Below the pieces are notes generated by a model. It did no database searches. It saw only the letters and a program-made list of their open reading frames with translations, and was not told the DNA's origin. A DNA stretch of 64,000 nucleotides from a virus. How positions within the stretch are numbered: the first letter of the stretch is position 1; the number at the start of each line of letters is the position of its first letter. The stretch lies in the IMG/VR virus record IMGVR_UViG_3300031963_000006, positions 151,251-215,250 of that record, one strand, 5' to 3'. Positions 49,800 through 57,196 of the stretch are shown piece by piece. Both the position numbers and the translations under genes were made by a program.

Positions 49800-50117
49800 T
49801 TAACCAGCACCGTAATCTGAGTAGGGGTATTTAATTTCAATACCAATTTTACCCTCAACCCATTTTGCAATTATCATTAAAGAACGAGTCAAGTTCAAAG
49901 AAAAGAATTCTGCAACTTCGGTTAGAATATCTGAACTTATATAACAATCATCACTCATGTAATAATATGCAATTTTTGCATATTGATTGTCTTTATAACT
50001 ACGTTCAGATTCAAAGAAATAATGACCTCCACCATCTTCACGATGATAAAAGTCCTGAGTATTAAGATACTTAAATACTATACTATCAATTTGAGATTCG
50101 GTTATTAGATATTTCAT
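49800..50117 (-). CDS. Tandem-array family member 1
   Basis: 105 residues. Shared head MKYLITESQIDSIVFKYLNT and shared tail (FFSLNLTRSLMIIAKWVEGK), with its own middle (YHREDGGGHYFFES). Follows the 50119 gene with a one-base gap, so is probably co-transcribed. One of seven close paralogues. Confidence 0.75.
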   Translation of the reverse strand: MKYLITESQIDSIVFKYLNTQDFYHREDGGGHYFFESERSYKDNQYAKIAYYYMSDDCYISSDILTEVAEFFSLNLTRSLMIIAKWVEGKIGIEIKYPYSDYGAG

Positions 50118-50118
50118 A

Positions 50119-50502
50119 TTAAGAGATATTAGCGTTTCTCACATCAAATACTTTATATTCGGGGAACACAACATTAAAGGCGTCTGACATTAAATATTTA
50201 CCGTGAACATACCAAAAAGGATGTGGAAGTATCTTTTCAAACAAGTCACCAAATTCTCTACTATAATATAATTCACCTGTCATACCATCCTCATATATAA
50301 CAAAAACACATATTGTTTCACCATTAGAATTGGATATGAAAATTCTATTAGTTCCATCATCATATGAATCAAATTGGTCAACAATGTAAGGAATAATTTT
50401 ATCCTTTATCTTATTGTATTGTTCCTCATATTGAAAATCCCTCCAATCCCTTTCAAGTTCGGAGATAAGTTTAAGTTGTGATTCTGTGATTATATATTTC
50501 AT
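50119..50502 (-). CDS. Tagged protein inserted in the array
   Basis: 127 residues. Tag MKYIITESQLKLISELERDW matches the array head for nine residues, after which the sequence is unrelated (RIFISNSNGETICVFVIYED). Shows the tag is separable from the family body. Confidence 0.65.
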   Translation of the reverse strand: MKYIITESQLKLISELERDWRDFQYEEQYNKIKDKIIPYIVDQFDSYDDGTNRIFISNSNGETICVFVIYEDGMTGELYYSREFGDLFEKILPHPFWYVHGKYLMSDAFNVVFPEYKVFDVRNANIS

Positions 50503-50505
50503 GTT

Positions 50506-50817
50506 TTAAAAATAATATACAACGATATCTGATTGAACATCAACCGCACTATAATGTGTGCCAGTTTTACTTTCAACCCACTTAGAAATTGCGGAAATAG
50601 CATCGATATTACTCAAAGAAAAGAAAGAAACGATTTCATCCATTAATTTTCTATCAATCGTACACCAATAACTATTGAATCTAATTTGAGCGTATTCATC
50701 TTTCTCTGAATTAAGGAAATAACCGTTTATTCCATACTCCATATAAACAAAGTCCTGATTATCCAAATACTTAAAGATTAGGTTTTCAATTTGAGATTCG
50801 GTGATTAGGTATTTCAT
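50506..50817 (-). CDS. Tandem-array family member 2
   Basis: 103 residues from ATG 50817; the frame is open further upstream into the next gene, but the family head MKYLITESQIENLIFKYLDN and an ATATTTAT box 6 nt before it fix the start. Tail FFSLSNIDAISAISKWVESK. Confidence 0.75.
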   Translation of the reverse strand: MKYLITESQIENLIFKYLDNQDFVYMEYGINGYFLNSEKDEYAQIRFNSYWCTIDRKLMDEIVSFFSLSNIDAISAISKWVESKTGTHYSAVDVQSDIVVYYF

Positions 50818-50842
50818 ATGATTATAAATATAACGTATTACT

Positions 50843-51160
50843 CTATCTAACGTGTACTTCCCTAACATTCGTATCCAATTTATTTTCAACCCATCTACCG
50901 ATAATATATTTAGAATCATTAAAGTCCAATGAAAAGAATGTGGTAATCTCATCAATCAATTCATGATTTATCCAACAATCACCATCTCGATAGAAATTAA
51001 TTAATGAATCAGTATATAAATCTTCACTTGAATTAAGAAAGTGAATTATATTGCTAAACCCAAAAGACGTTTTAGGTGATTTTTTTATAATAAAGTCCTG
51101 ATTATCGAGGTACTTAAAAACAACATTATCAAGCTTAGATTCGGTGATAAGATATTTCAT
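50843..51160 (-). CDS. Tandem-array family member 3
   Basis: 105 residues. Head MKYLITESKLDNVVFKYLDN, variable middle with TSFGFSNIIHFLN, tail FFSLDFNDSKYIIGRWVENK. ATATTTAT box 51173-51166. Confidence 0.75.
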   Translation of the reverse strand: MKYLITESKLDNVVFKYLDNQDFIIKKSPKTSFGFSNIIHFLNSSEDLYTDSLINFYRDGDCWINHELIDEITTFFSLDFNDSKYIIGRWVENKLDTNVREVHVR

Positions 51161-51172
51161 ATGATATAAATA

Positions 51173-51502
51173 TTAGTTAGGAGTTCTTAAAGAAGAAACC
51201 ATATCTTCAGTGACAAAGAATATGTTGGTAACCTTCATTTTTAAATTATTTTCAACCCACTTACCAATAACTTTTTTAGAATTAGATTCTCGCAGAGAAA
51301 AGAAGGAAGAAATTTCGTTAACCAATTTATAAGATATAAAACACCACTCATCATTTTCATCATATCTAATCTGAGCATATTCATCATTTTCGGAATTAAC
51401 AAAAAATAAACTAACACTATCGCCGACAACAATAAAGTCCTGATTATTCAAGTACTTAAAGATTACATTATCAATTTGTGATTCGGTGATAATATATTTC
51501 AT
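51173..51502 (-). CDS. Tandem-array family member 4
   Basis: 109 residues. Head MKYIITESQIDNVIFKYLNN, middle DEYAQIRYDENDEW, tail FFSLRESNSKKVIGKWVENN, then a divergent C-terminal extension. Upstream box is ATAAATAC on the plus strand, one mismatch. Confidence 0.75.
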   Translation of the reverse strand: MKYIITESQIDNVIFKYLNNQDFIVVGDSVSLFFVNSENDEYAQIRYDENDEWCFISYKLVNEISSFFSLRESNSKKVIGKWVENNLKMKVTNIFFVTEDMVSSLRTPN

Positions 51503-51524
51503 ATGATATAAATACTAGTTATAT

Positions 51525-51830
51525 CTATCTAATTATAATTTCTTTAACTCTTCTACCCAAAGTATTTTCAACCCATCTGGCAATAACATATTTAGAACCA
51601 TCAAATTCCATAGAGAAGAATTCTGCAATTTCATTAATTAACTCAAAACTCATGACACACTCACCACCACTTCTATAGTATTGGATTAATCCGCCCGAAA
51701 ATTCATCATTTTCTGAATTAACGAAGTAAGTTATATTATCACTATTCATTTTCTTAATAATAAAGTCCTGATTATCCAAATACATGAATATAAGGTTATC
51801 AATCTGTGATTCGGTGATAAGATATTTCAT
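51525..51830 (-). CDS. Tandem-array family member 5
   Basis: 101 residues. Head MKYLITESQIDNLIFMYLDN, tail FFSMEFDGSKYVIARWVENT. ATATTTAT box 51843-51836 abuts the stop of the next gene upstream. Confidence 0.75.
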   Translation of the reverse strand: MKYLITESQIDNLIFMYLDNQDFIIKKMNSDNITYFVNSENDEFSGGLIQYYRSGGECVMSFELINEIAEFFSMEFDGSKYVIARWVENTLGRRVKEIIIR

Positions 51831-51842
51831 ATGGTATAAATA

Positions 51843-52178
51843 TTAATTATAATAGGGTATTCTCAACGCAAACCACTTCGTGTTGTTGCGCCATTCGGTG
51901 TTTGTGACCTTCATTTGTAGTCTATTTTCAACCCATCTACCAATAACTGGTTCAGAATCATAATGTGACATAGAAAAGAAGGTGGAAATTTCTTCAATTA
52001 ATTTATAATGTACATAACACCAATTATCATTTTTATCATATTTAATTTGAGCGTATACATCATTCACTGAGTTCACGAAGTATATTTTTTCATCAAAGTT
52101 AATCTGAATAAAATCTTGGTTATCCAAATACTTAAAGATTACTTTATCAATTTGTGATTCGGTGATTAGGTATTTCAT
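51843..52178 (-). CDS. Tandem-array family member 6
   Basis: 111 residues. Head MKYLITESQIDKVIFKYLDN, middle DVYAQIKYDKNDNW (close to member 4), tail FFSMSHYDSEPVIGRWVENR. Overlaps the 52175 gene by four bases and lacks its own box, so is read from upstream. Confidence 0.75.
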   Translation of the reverse strand: MKYLITESQIDKVIFKYLDNQDFIQINFDEKIYFVNSVNDVYAQIKYDKNDNWCYVHYKLIEEISTFFSMSHYDSEPVIGRWVENRLQMKVTNTEWRNNTKWFALRIPYYN

Positions 52179-52486
52179 TTGATTAATATTACGTCTATTG
52201 TTATACCATAAACTTCATACGGGGGAAAACCTGTATTGGGGCTATAACCACTTGTTTTAATATCCAAATAAGTCAATATTGTTCTCCTAATCTCACGTTC
52301 AAAATTTCGTTCTTTTAATTCGTCAGGGTTATAATGGTTAGGGTTGGTTATGTATGAATCATCAATATCATAAAAATAAACATCAATTAATATCTCATCA
52401 TCATATTCACTCTTTCTAACTTTAATCTTTTCAGGTGAGTATAACGATTCAATCAACTTAACAATGGCTTTAATTTTACTGTTCAT
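52175..52486 (-). CDS. Hypothetical protein within the array
   Basis: 103 residues from ATG 52486, MNSKIKAIVKLIESLYSPEK. No tag and no resemblance to the family. Middle VYFYDIDDSYITNPNHYNPD. Unknown. Confidence 0.6.
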   Translation of the reverse strand: MNSKIKAIVKLIESLYSPEKIKVRKSEYDDEILIDVYFYDIDDSYITNPNHYNPDELKERNFEREIRRTILTYLDIKTSGYSPNTGFPPYEVYGITIDVILIK

Positions 52487-52496
52487 ATGATATAAA

Positions 52497-52826
52497 TTAC
52501 GACCATATACCACCGACGCGTTTCTGAGCCGCGGAGAGAGGTTTAATGTGAGACACCTCTACCTCTAAAGTTTTTTCAACCCATCTAGCGATAACTACTT
52601 TAGAATCAGATTTATCCATAGAAAAGAAGTCGGAAATTTGATTAATTACTTTGTCACTAAGCATACAAACTCCACTTTCTTTATTGTATACAATTATAGA
52701 GGTGACATCTCCCTCAGATTTTTTAAAGTATATTTTATTATCCTTTTTAACTTGAACTAATCCTTGACTATCCAAATACATGAATATAAAGTTATCCATT
52801 TGTGATTCTGTTATAATGTATTTCAT
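52497..52826 (-). CDS. Tandem-array family member 7
   Basis: 109 residues. Head MKYIITESQMDNFIFMYLDS, middle diverged (KKSEGDVTSIIVYNKESG), tail FFSMDKSDSKVVIARWVEKT. ATATTTAT box 52839-52832. First gene of the array in the direction of transcription. Confidence 0.75.
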   Translation of the reverse strand: MKYIITESQMDNFIFMYLDSQGLVQVKKDNKIYFKKSEGDVTSIIVYNKESGVCMLSDKVINQISDFFSMDKSDSKVVIARWVEKTLEVEVSHIKPLSAAQKRVGGIWS

Positions 52827-52910
52827 ATGATATAAATATAATGACGCAACAAAATAACCACCTTTACTTAACGGGGGGAATTTACTATAATTAAAATAAA
52901 AAATATAGAT

Positions 52911-53540
52911 ATGAATATAATCGAATCGTTGCAGTGGAGATACGCCACAAAGAAAATGAATGGGGAGAAAATCCCACAGGATAAATTAGATAGAATATTA
53001 GAGGCAACACGACTGGCCCCGAGTTCATATGGACTAACACCATATAATGTAATCGTGGTGGAGAACCAAGAACTAAAGGAACAACTTGTTTCAGCATGTT
53101 ATGGTCAGACACAACTGGCAGATTCATCAGCGGTATTAGTATTTGCCACATGGGACACAATCAATGAAGAATCGGTGGACAAGTATATGAATGAAATTGC
53201 CACCCAAAGAGGAATCGGTGTAGATATGTTAGCTGACTTTAATGGTATGGTTAAAGGAACACTCTCATATATGAATGAAGAACAGAAAACAACATGGGCT
53301 CAGAAACAAACATATATAGGATTAGGTTTCGCATTAGTAACAGCGGCATTAGAAGAAGTAGATTCAACTCCAATGGAGGGATTCGTTCCAGCACAAGTAG
53401 ATGAAATATTAGGTCTTAAAGAGTTAGGTCTAAAGTCATCAGTACTTCTTACATTAGGATATAGAGATTCAGACAATGATTACCTATCAGCACTTAAGAA
53501 AGTAAGATGGGATAATGAGATGTTCTTTATTAGAAAATAA
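52911..53540 (+). CDS. Nitroreductase-family FMN oxidoreductase
   Basis: 209 residues, usual NfsB-like length. ESLQWRYATKKMNGEKIP, LEATRLAPSSYGLTPYNVIV (FMN phosphate binding) and LGLKSSVLLTLGYRDSDNDY match NAD(P)H-dependent nitroreductases. Cytoplasmic, FMN-dependent. A metabolic gene with no neighbours to match; its terminator follows, and it opens a block whose base composition and style differ from the array to its left. Confidence 0.9.
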   Translation: MNIIESLQWRYATKKMNGEKIPQDKLDRILEATRLAPSSYGLTPYNVIVVENQELKEQLVSACYGQTQLADSSAVLVFATWDTINEESVDKYMNEIATQRGIGVDMLADFNGMVKGTLSYMNEEQKTTWAQKQTYIGLGFALVTAALEEVDSTPMEGFVPAQVDEILGLKELGLKSSVLLTLGYRDSDNDYLSALKKVRWDNEMFFIRK

Positions 53541-53564
53541 TATAATATACTCACTCACTACAAT

Positions 53565-53590
53565 GGGGACTCCTAAAGGGTCCCCTTTTT
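53565..53590 (+). terminator. Terminator after the nitroreductase
   Basis: GGGGAC, 9-nt loop, GTCCCC, TTTTT. Confidence 0.8.
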
Positions 53591-53686
53591 CGTTCATTCG
53601 TACATTATATTATTATACCCGATTAGTTTGATATTTAATATAATATACGTATATTTGTATATATTTATAATGTAAAGGGTATAATT

Positions 53687-54235
53687 ATGGAACAAATGAT
53701 GATTTACGGACTATATTGTCCGAATACAAATAAGCCAGTATATGTTGGGCAATCAAAGGTGGGGTTATATAGACCCTTTGCACATATAAATGAGAAGTCA
53801 CATAGTGATAAAGTAAACGAGTGGGTTAAGTTTCTAAAGAAGGATGGACAAAGTCCCGTATTAGTTATATTAGAACAAAACTTCCCAAACAAATATACAA
53901 ATGATAAGGAGTTGTTTTGGATTAATAAGTTCATCAATGACGGGAATGTATTACTAAATCAGGCGGGAATCAAACCATACTATTTCTATCACACGCAACT
54001 AAAGAACGAGAATGAGGATGATTACCTATTAGAACTCAGGAACTTTGTGAAGACGAGGAGAAAGATGTTAAAGTTAAGTCAGAAAGAACTTGCTGAAAAG
54101 TCAGGTCTCGGACTACGATTCATTAGAGAATTCGAACAGGGGACAAAGACAAACTTCCAAACTGATTCAATATATCAACTGTGTAGAATGTTCGGACGTA
54201 ATAAGATGTCAATTACATTTGTGGTAGATAATTAA
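53687..54235 (+). CDS. GIY-YIG nuclease fused to XRE-type helix-turn-helix
   Basis: 182 residues. N-terminal GIY-YIG-like domain: IYGLYCPNTNKPVYVGQSK, R near residue 29 and E in NDKELFWINKF. C-terminal HTH_3/XRE domain (about 122-172): RRKMLKLSQKELAEKSGLGL, RFIREFEQG and IYQLCRMFG. The XRE domain is typical of repressors rather than homing nucleases, so it may be a self-regulating nuclease. Upstream DNA holds overlapping TATATTTG and ATATTTAT boxes near 53650-53668. Confidence 0.75.
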   Translation: MEQMMIYGLYCPNTNKPVYVGQSKVGLYRPFAHINEKSHSDKVNEWVKFLKKDGQSPVLVILEQNFPNKYTNDKELFWINKFINDGNVLLNQAGIKPYYFYHTQLKNENEDDYLLELRNFVKTRRKMLKLSQKELAEKSGLGLRFIREFEQGTKTNFQTDSIYQLCRMFGRNKMSITFVVDN

Positions 54236-54918
54236 TAAGATAATCTCATTCCCCCCATTTTACTACGTAATCGTTCCACTCCACTATCGTTACGTTCCAC
54301 TAATGGGTTCATTCGTTTATCTTATTAATTATTCCCCCATATATGAGGGACACAATGTATAGGACATATAGTAACCCATAGTGAAATAATGTGTGAGATG
54401 TATAAGATTATACTATATGGTATTATACTAATGGGTATAATTTTGGTGTGTGATTATGGTGGGAGATTACAGGTCATTAATGACAATGATTTCTCCCACA
54501 ATTTACCACACATATTATTGTCCATATGTAAGGTGTCTATGTTTAAGGGGAAGTATAATGTCCCACTAAAGTGGTTTCGTTGAAGGTCTATCCTAACACA
54601 CTACGTGTTCCCCCGCTGTATGGGGATTAATAGACATTTTTTGCTGGGTTTTATATATAGTAAAAAAAATAGTGTTCCTGACTACTACAGAGGGGGAAAA
54701 TCCCCTTTCTTATACCCTACGTGACCATTAGTGGTGGTAAATTGTGGTAAGACATGGTGGTAAAAGGTGGGAGAAATACGTCAAAAGGGATTATCCCCAT
54801 CTTAACGTTCACCTGACATTTTGACAAAATCAAGTTTTTTAACACATTTAACAATAAAAAAATGGACCTGACACTATGACAGAATTGACTTCCCCCTATT
54901 ATATCTTATCATTATAAC
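54236..54918. other. Gene-poor stretch with short repeats, candidate origin or control region
   Basis: 683 bases without a convincing gene. Contains CGTTCCACT twice, 21 bp apart (54272, 54293); GTGGTAA three times (54734, 54744, 54757); and a 20-bp repeat with 17 matches at 54811 and 54866, each holding TGACA-N3-TGACA, separated by an AT-rich stretch. TTATCCCCA at 54791 is one base from a DnaA box. The iteron-like layout would suit an origin or a repressor-bound control region. Confidence 0.4.
54811..54885. repeat. Two 20-bp direct repeats with paired TGACA
   Basis: ACCTGACATTTTGACAAAAT at 54811 and ACCTGACACTATGACAGAAT at 54866, 17 of 20 identical, 55 bp apart. Confidence 0.7.
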
Positions 54919-55224
54919 ATGTACTTAAACAAGTTTTCAACAAGTGTGGAAAAAAAGGGTGAGGACTTTATTGTGAATTATGAAGACAACACTCACTACG
55001 GACATTGTATATACAGGACAATGGAACTTACGGGAAATAAGAAACCCATCCGTCAGTCAGTACTCTTAATGACTCACTGTCAGATGGGGGGAATTATTGA
55101 TTCAATAAATAATCAAACTCCACTTACAGAAAAGGACCACGAAGGTCTATCCAAAGAGATTAGGGAACACTCACTACAGACTCTGACTACTTGGCTCTCA
55201 GGTCAGAAAGAAGATAACGATTAA
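54919..55224 (+). CDS. Hypothetical protein
   Basis: 101 residues. FIVNYEDNTHYGHCIYRTME and QSVLLMTHCQMGGIIDSINN; no family recognised. Its 3' end overlaps the convergent metallopeptidase-like gene by 38 bases. Confidence 0.55.
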   Translation: MYLNKFSTSVEKKGEDFIVNYEDNTHYGHCIYRTMELTGNKKPIRQSVLLMTHCQMGGIIDSINNQTPLTEKDHEGLSKEIREHSLQTLTTWLSGQKEDND

Positions 55225-55582
55225 ACTTCTTCTCAACAAACCTAGCCTCAACCTCAAAGGGGTTGTCCCAATAACCATGTGTAATAAGAGCGGGGATATA
55301 CTTGGTACGAACAGGTTGTAAGTAGTGAGTATATTCATGAATGAATGTGGAGGTTAAACGACCAACAGTCTTACACTCGGTAAGAGATACATGGATATGA
55401 TTATTGACGGGACAATAAAAACCATAGAACCCATCATCATCTTTTCCAAAGGAGTATGTGAGACCAGAGCGTTTTCTATTGTTAACCCCCATGTTCTCAT
55501 AACACCACTCAGCGCAGAACTGAAGAACTTTCTTGATTTGTTTCTTGGTTAAGGTTTCTATTGGTGTTTTGCTGTATATCAT
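55187..55582 (-). CDS. Zinc metallopeptidase-like protein (HExxH)
   Basis: 131 residues from ATG 55582 (an in-frame ATG at 55633 is possible). STFIHEYTHYLQPV carries HEYTH, the HExxH zinc site, with a nearby E in NPFEVEARFVEKKF as possible third ligand, as in small SprT-like zincins. Substrate unknown. Its start region overlaps the next minus gene by 74 bases. Confidence 0.6.
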   Translation of the reverse strand: MIYSKTPIETLTKKQIKKVLQFCAEWCYENMGVNNRKRSGLTYSFGKDDDGFYGFYCPVNNHIHVSLTECKTVGRLTSTFIHEYTHYLQPVRTKYIPALITHGYWDNPFEVEARFVEKKFNRYLLSDLRAK

Positions 55583-55940
55583 TCTTTTTCTTTTTATAGG
55601 TGAACTTATGAACTCGTGAACTTTGGATACCATAGAACATCAGCATGGTATGTAGAAGATTATTGGGGAAAAAATAGTACATATTATTATTCCTTCTTCG
55701 GGTAATGGCCGTCTTGCTATACCAACCATTCTCTGCCATTCTTTGGTACCTTGGATTATCCTCGGTGATATCCACTTCAACATTGATTCTTGCCCAAGCA
55801 ATCTCCCCATCATTATGAGGGTATGACATCTCATGAATGGAGATAAACCTAAGGGTCCCTTTCATGCCATCACAGTCAAAGGGGAATAACTTCTTTCCCA
55901 TTGTCTCTCTAATAATCTTGGTGAGTCGTTTGTTATCCAT
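55509..55940 (-). CDS. Hypothetical protein
   Basis: 143 residues from ATG 55940. KRLTKIIRETMGKKLFPFDC, then MKGTLRFISIHEMSYP. The last 25 residues are low complexity (Asn/Gln/Glu) and overlap the metallopeptidase-like gene in another frame; the functional part probably ends earlier. Confidence 0.5.
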   Translation of the reverse strand: MDNKRLTKIIRETMGKKLFPFDCDGMKGTLRFISIHEMSYPHNDGEIAWARINVEVDITEDNPRYQRMAENGWYSKTAITRRRNNNMYYFFPNNLLHTMLMFYGIQSSRVHKFTYKKKKNDIQQNTNRNLNQETNQESSSVLR

Positions 55941-56228
55941 GACACAAATATACGGCGACTTCCCCATTGTACAAATCTACTTATCAACAATATTATTTGT
56001 TAAATCTCTTGGAGGATATTAATCTGTGCCGTACCTTTGGTTGATGCCTTTCTGTGTGGGGGAAACAATAAAGCATCATGCTAAGTTACGACCCCCAAGG
56101 TTAACTACCAAACAATTTAACACTTATAGTTATTAACAATCCTTGTATATATCCCCATTCTGACATGACATCATTAGAGACCATTTAACAACAGGGGGGA
56201 CCCACTATGTCAGACTGTCATAATAGGT

Positions 56229-56256
56229 GGGGGTATGGGGTATATAGGGGGGTGGG
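56229..56256 (+). other. Potential G-quadruplex
   Basis: G5-TAT-G4-TATATA-G6-T-G3: four runs of at least three G with loops of 1-6 nt. C6-T-C5-T-C4 at 56275-56291 gives a matching G-rich run on the minus strand. Confidence 0.65.
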
Positions 56257-56376
56257 TCCCTATAGTGGGGGTATCCCCCCTCCCCCTCCCCGTCATATTG
56301 TCAGTAAAAAGGGGGGACAATCCCTTTTGCAAAATATGGAAATAAAATTCTGGAAAAATTTTCTGGAAAATTTTGG

Positions 56377-56383
56377 TATTTAT
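56377..56383 (+). promoter_or_regulatory. TATTTAT promoter box variant
   Basis: GTATTTAT, one base off the ATATTTAT box, 17 nt before ATG 56401 and preceded by the AAAATTTTG element. Confidence 0.4.
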
Positions 56384-56400
56384 ATGTAAAATAATACACT

Positions 56401-56739
56401 ATGAAAAAAGTTATAAGATTAACGGAGTCTGATTTAACAAAACTTGTTAAGAGGATAATTAACGAAATGGATAATGATGATTTTTATTATAAGGCAAAAC
56501 CTGATATGAATTATTATTATGATAAATTTGATAATGTGGGTCCATCTGATGATGAATTCGGTGACTATGATGTTGATGAGTATGGTGAAGACGAATTTGA
56601 AAGATTCATGTCAAAATATCCTTTTGGGGATAAACAGAATACTTTCCCTGATGATGAACATGGAAGAAGATATTTCAAGGGGTATTCCAAATCACATGGT
56701 GGTAAATTTCCTGTATATAAAAGAAAAGGTAAAATGTAA
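56401..56739 (+). CDS. Tagged acidic protein (LTESDL type)
   Basis: 112 residues. Tag MKKVIRLTESDLTKLVKRII followed by N-E-M: the fullest form of the tag, with L-T-E at 7-9 and I-N-E at 20-22. The body is Asp/Tyr-rich (YYYDKFDNVGPSDDEFGDYD) with a basic end. The tag matches the internal segment IRMTESEMIDFIEKIV of the structural protein at 16430. Likely packaged; no fold recognised. Confidence 0.65.
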   Translation: MKKVIRLTESDLTKLVKRIINEMDNDDFYYKAKPDMNYYYDKFDNVGPSDDEFGDYDVDEYGEDEFERFMSKYPFGDKQNTFPDDEHGRRYFKGYSKSHGGKFPVYKRKGKM

Positions 56740-56767
56740 CCCCTCCGATGATAGTATTGTCGGACTG

Positions 56768-56798
56768 ACCCCATCTCTAATAAAGGTGGGGTTTTTTT
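56768..56798 (+). terminator. Rho-independent terminator
   Basis: ACCCCA, 13-nt loop, TGGGGT, T-run. Confidence 0.7.
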
Positions 56799-56842
56799 AT
56801 TTGATATATACTTATTGGTATAAACCTTGTTATAATTTAATT

Positions 56843-57022
56843 ATGAAAAAAATACTTATATCTTTTCTTATGATTGGTTTGTTTGGATGTGCCAGTGTTA
56901 ATGGGTCCACTTGTTGTGACTCAAAGACTGAATGTGTAAAACAAACTGAGTGTTGTGGTATGGACCACTGTGATAAAACAAAATGTGAAGGACAATGTTG
57001 TGACAAATCTTGTTGCGGTTAA
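56843..57022 (+). CDS. Cys-rich lipoprotein, metallothionein-like
   Basis: 59 residues. Lipobox LFGC with C16 as lipid anchor. The mature 44 residues hold eleven more cysteines (24, 25, 31, 37, 38, 43, 48, 52, 53, 57, 58), four of them as CC pairs, plus Lys/Asp. The density and spacing resemble metallothioneins, anchored in the outer or inner membrane. Metal binding is inferred. The frame is open upstream but the ATG plus signal peptide fixes the start. Terminator directly after. Confidence 0.65.
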   Translation: MKKILISFLMIGLFGCASVNGSTCCDSKTECVKQTECCGMDHCDKTKCEGQCCDKSCCG

Positions 57023-57042
57023 TTGTTTTTTGTAAACTAATT

Positions 57043-57073
57043 AAACCCCATTCCAAAAAGAGTGGGGTTTTTT
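57043..57073 (+). terminator. Rho-independent terminator
   Basis: AAACCCCA, loop, TGGGGTTT and T-run after the Cys-rich lipoprotein. Confidence 0.75.
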
Positions 57074-57109
57074 ATTTCCCCATATATTGACCCCCTATTC
57101 TAAAATGTC

Positions 57110-57157
57110 CCCCAATGTAGAAAAAAAATTTCTGGAAAAATTTTGACAATTTGGGTA
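57110..57157 (+). repeat. AATTTCTGGAAAAATTTTG element, copy 1
   Basis: Shares more than 25 bases with 60557-60606 and a shorter match with 56339-56377. In copy 60557 its TTTTG forms the -33 of a promoter. Confidence 0.6.
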
Positions 57158-57196
57158 TTATCTTATATCATTAGGTAAATTAAAAAAATACATATT

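Larger units (their letters stand above)
49800..52840 (-). repeat. Tandem paralogue array with conserved promoter, head and tail
   Basis: Seven homologous genes in about 3 kb. Each keeps the DNA around the start (ATATTTATATCATATG or a near match), a head of about 23 codons and a tail of about 25, while the middle differs. Confidence 0.75.
55941..56400. other. Gene-poor stretch with G-rich and TGTCA motifs
   Basis: 460 bases without a convincing gene. Holds TGACATGACA (56161-56170), TGTCA-GAC-TGTCA (56208-56220, the reverse complement of the paired TGACA at 54.8 kb), a four-run G tract (56229-56256), a C-rich mirror (56275-56291) and a repeat of the CTGGAAAAATTTT element before the next gene. 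Confidence 0.4.

Noticed and set aside
49800-52840. CRISPR-like array
   Set aside because: The repeats are hundreds of bases apart and are promoter-plus-gene heads of a paralogous family, not short repeats with spacers.
54389-54583. 64-codon plus-strand frame with a hydrophobic stretch (MYKIILYGIILMGIILV)
   Set aside because: Lies in the gene-poor stretch, lacks a promoter box or coupling to a neighbour, and has irregular codon use. A real small membrane protein cannot be excluded.
56207-56389. 60-codon plus-strand frame across the G-rich tract
   Set aside because: Its Gly/Pro-rich translation follows from the G and C runs; no promoter and it overlaps the element before 56401.
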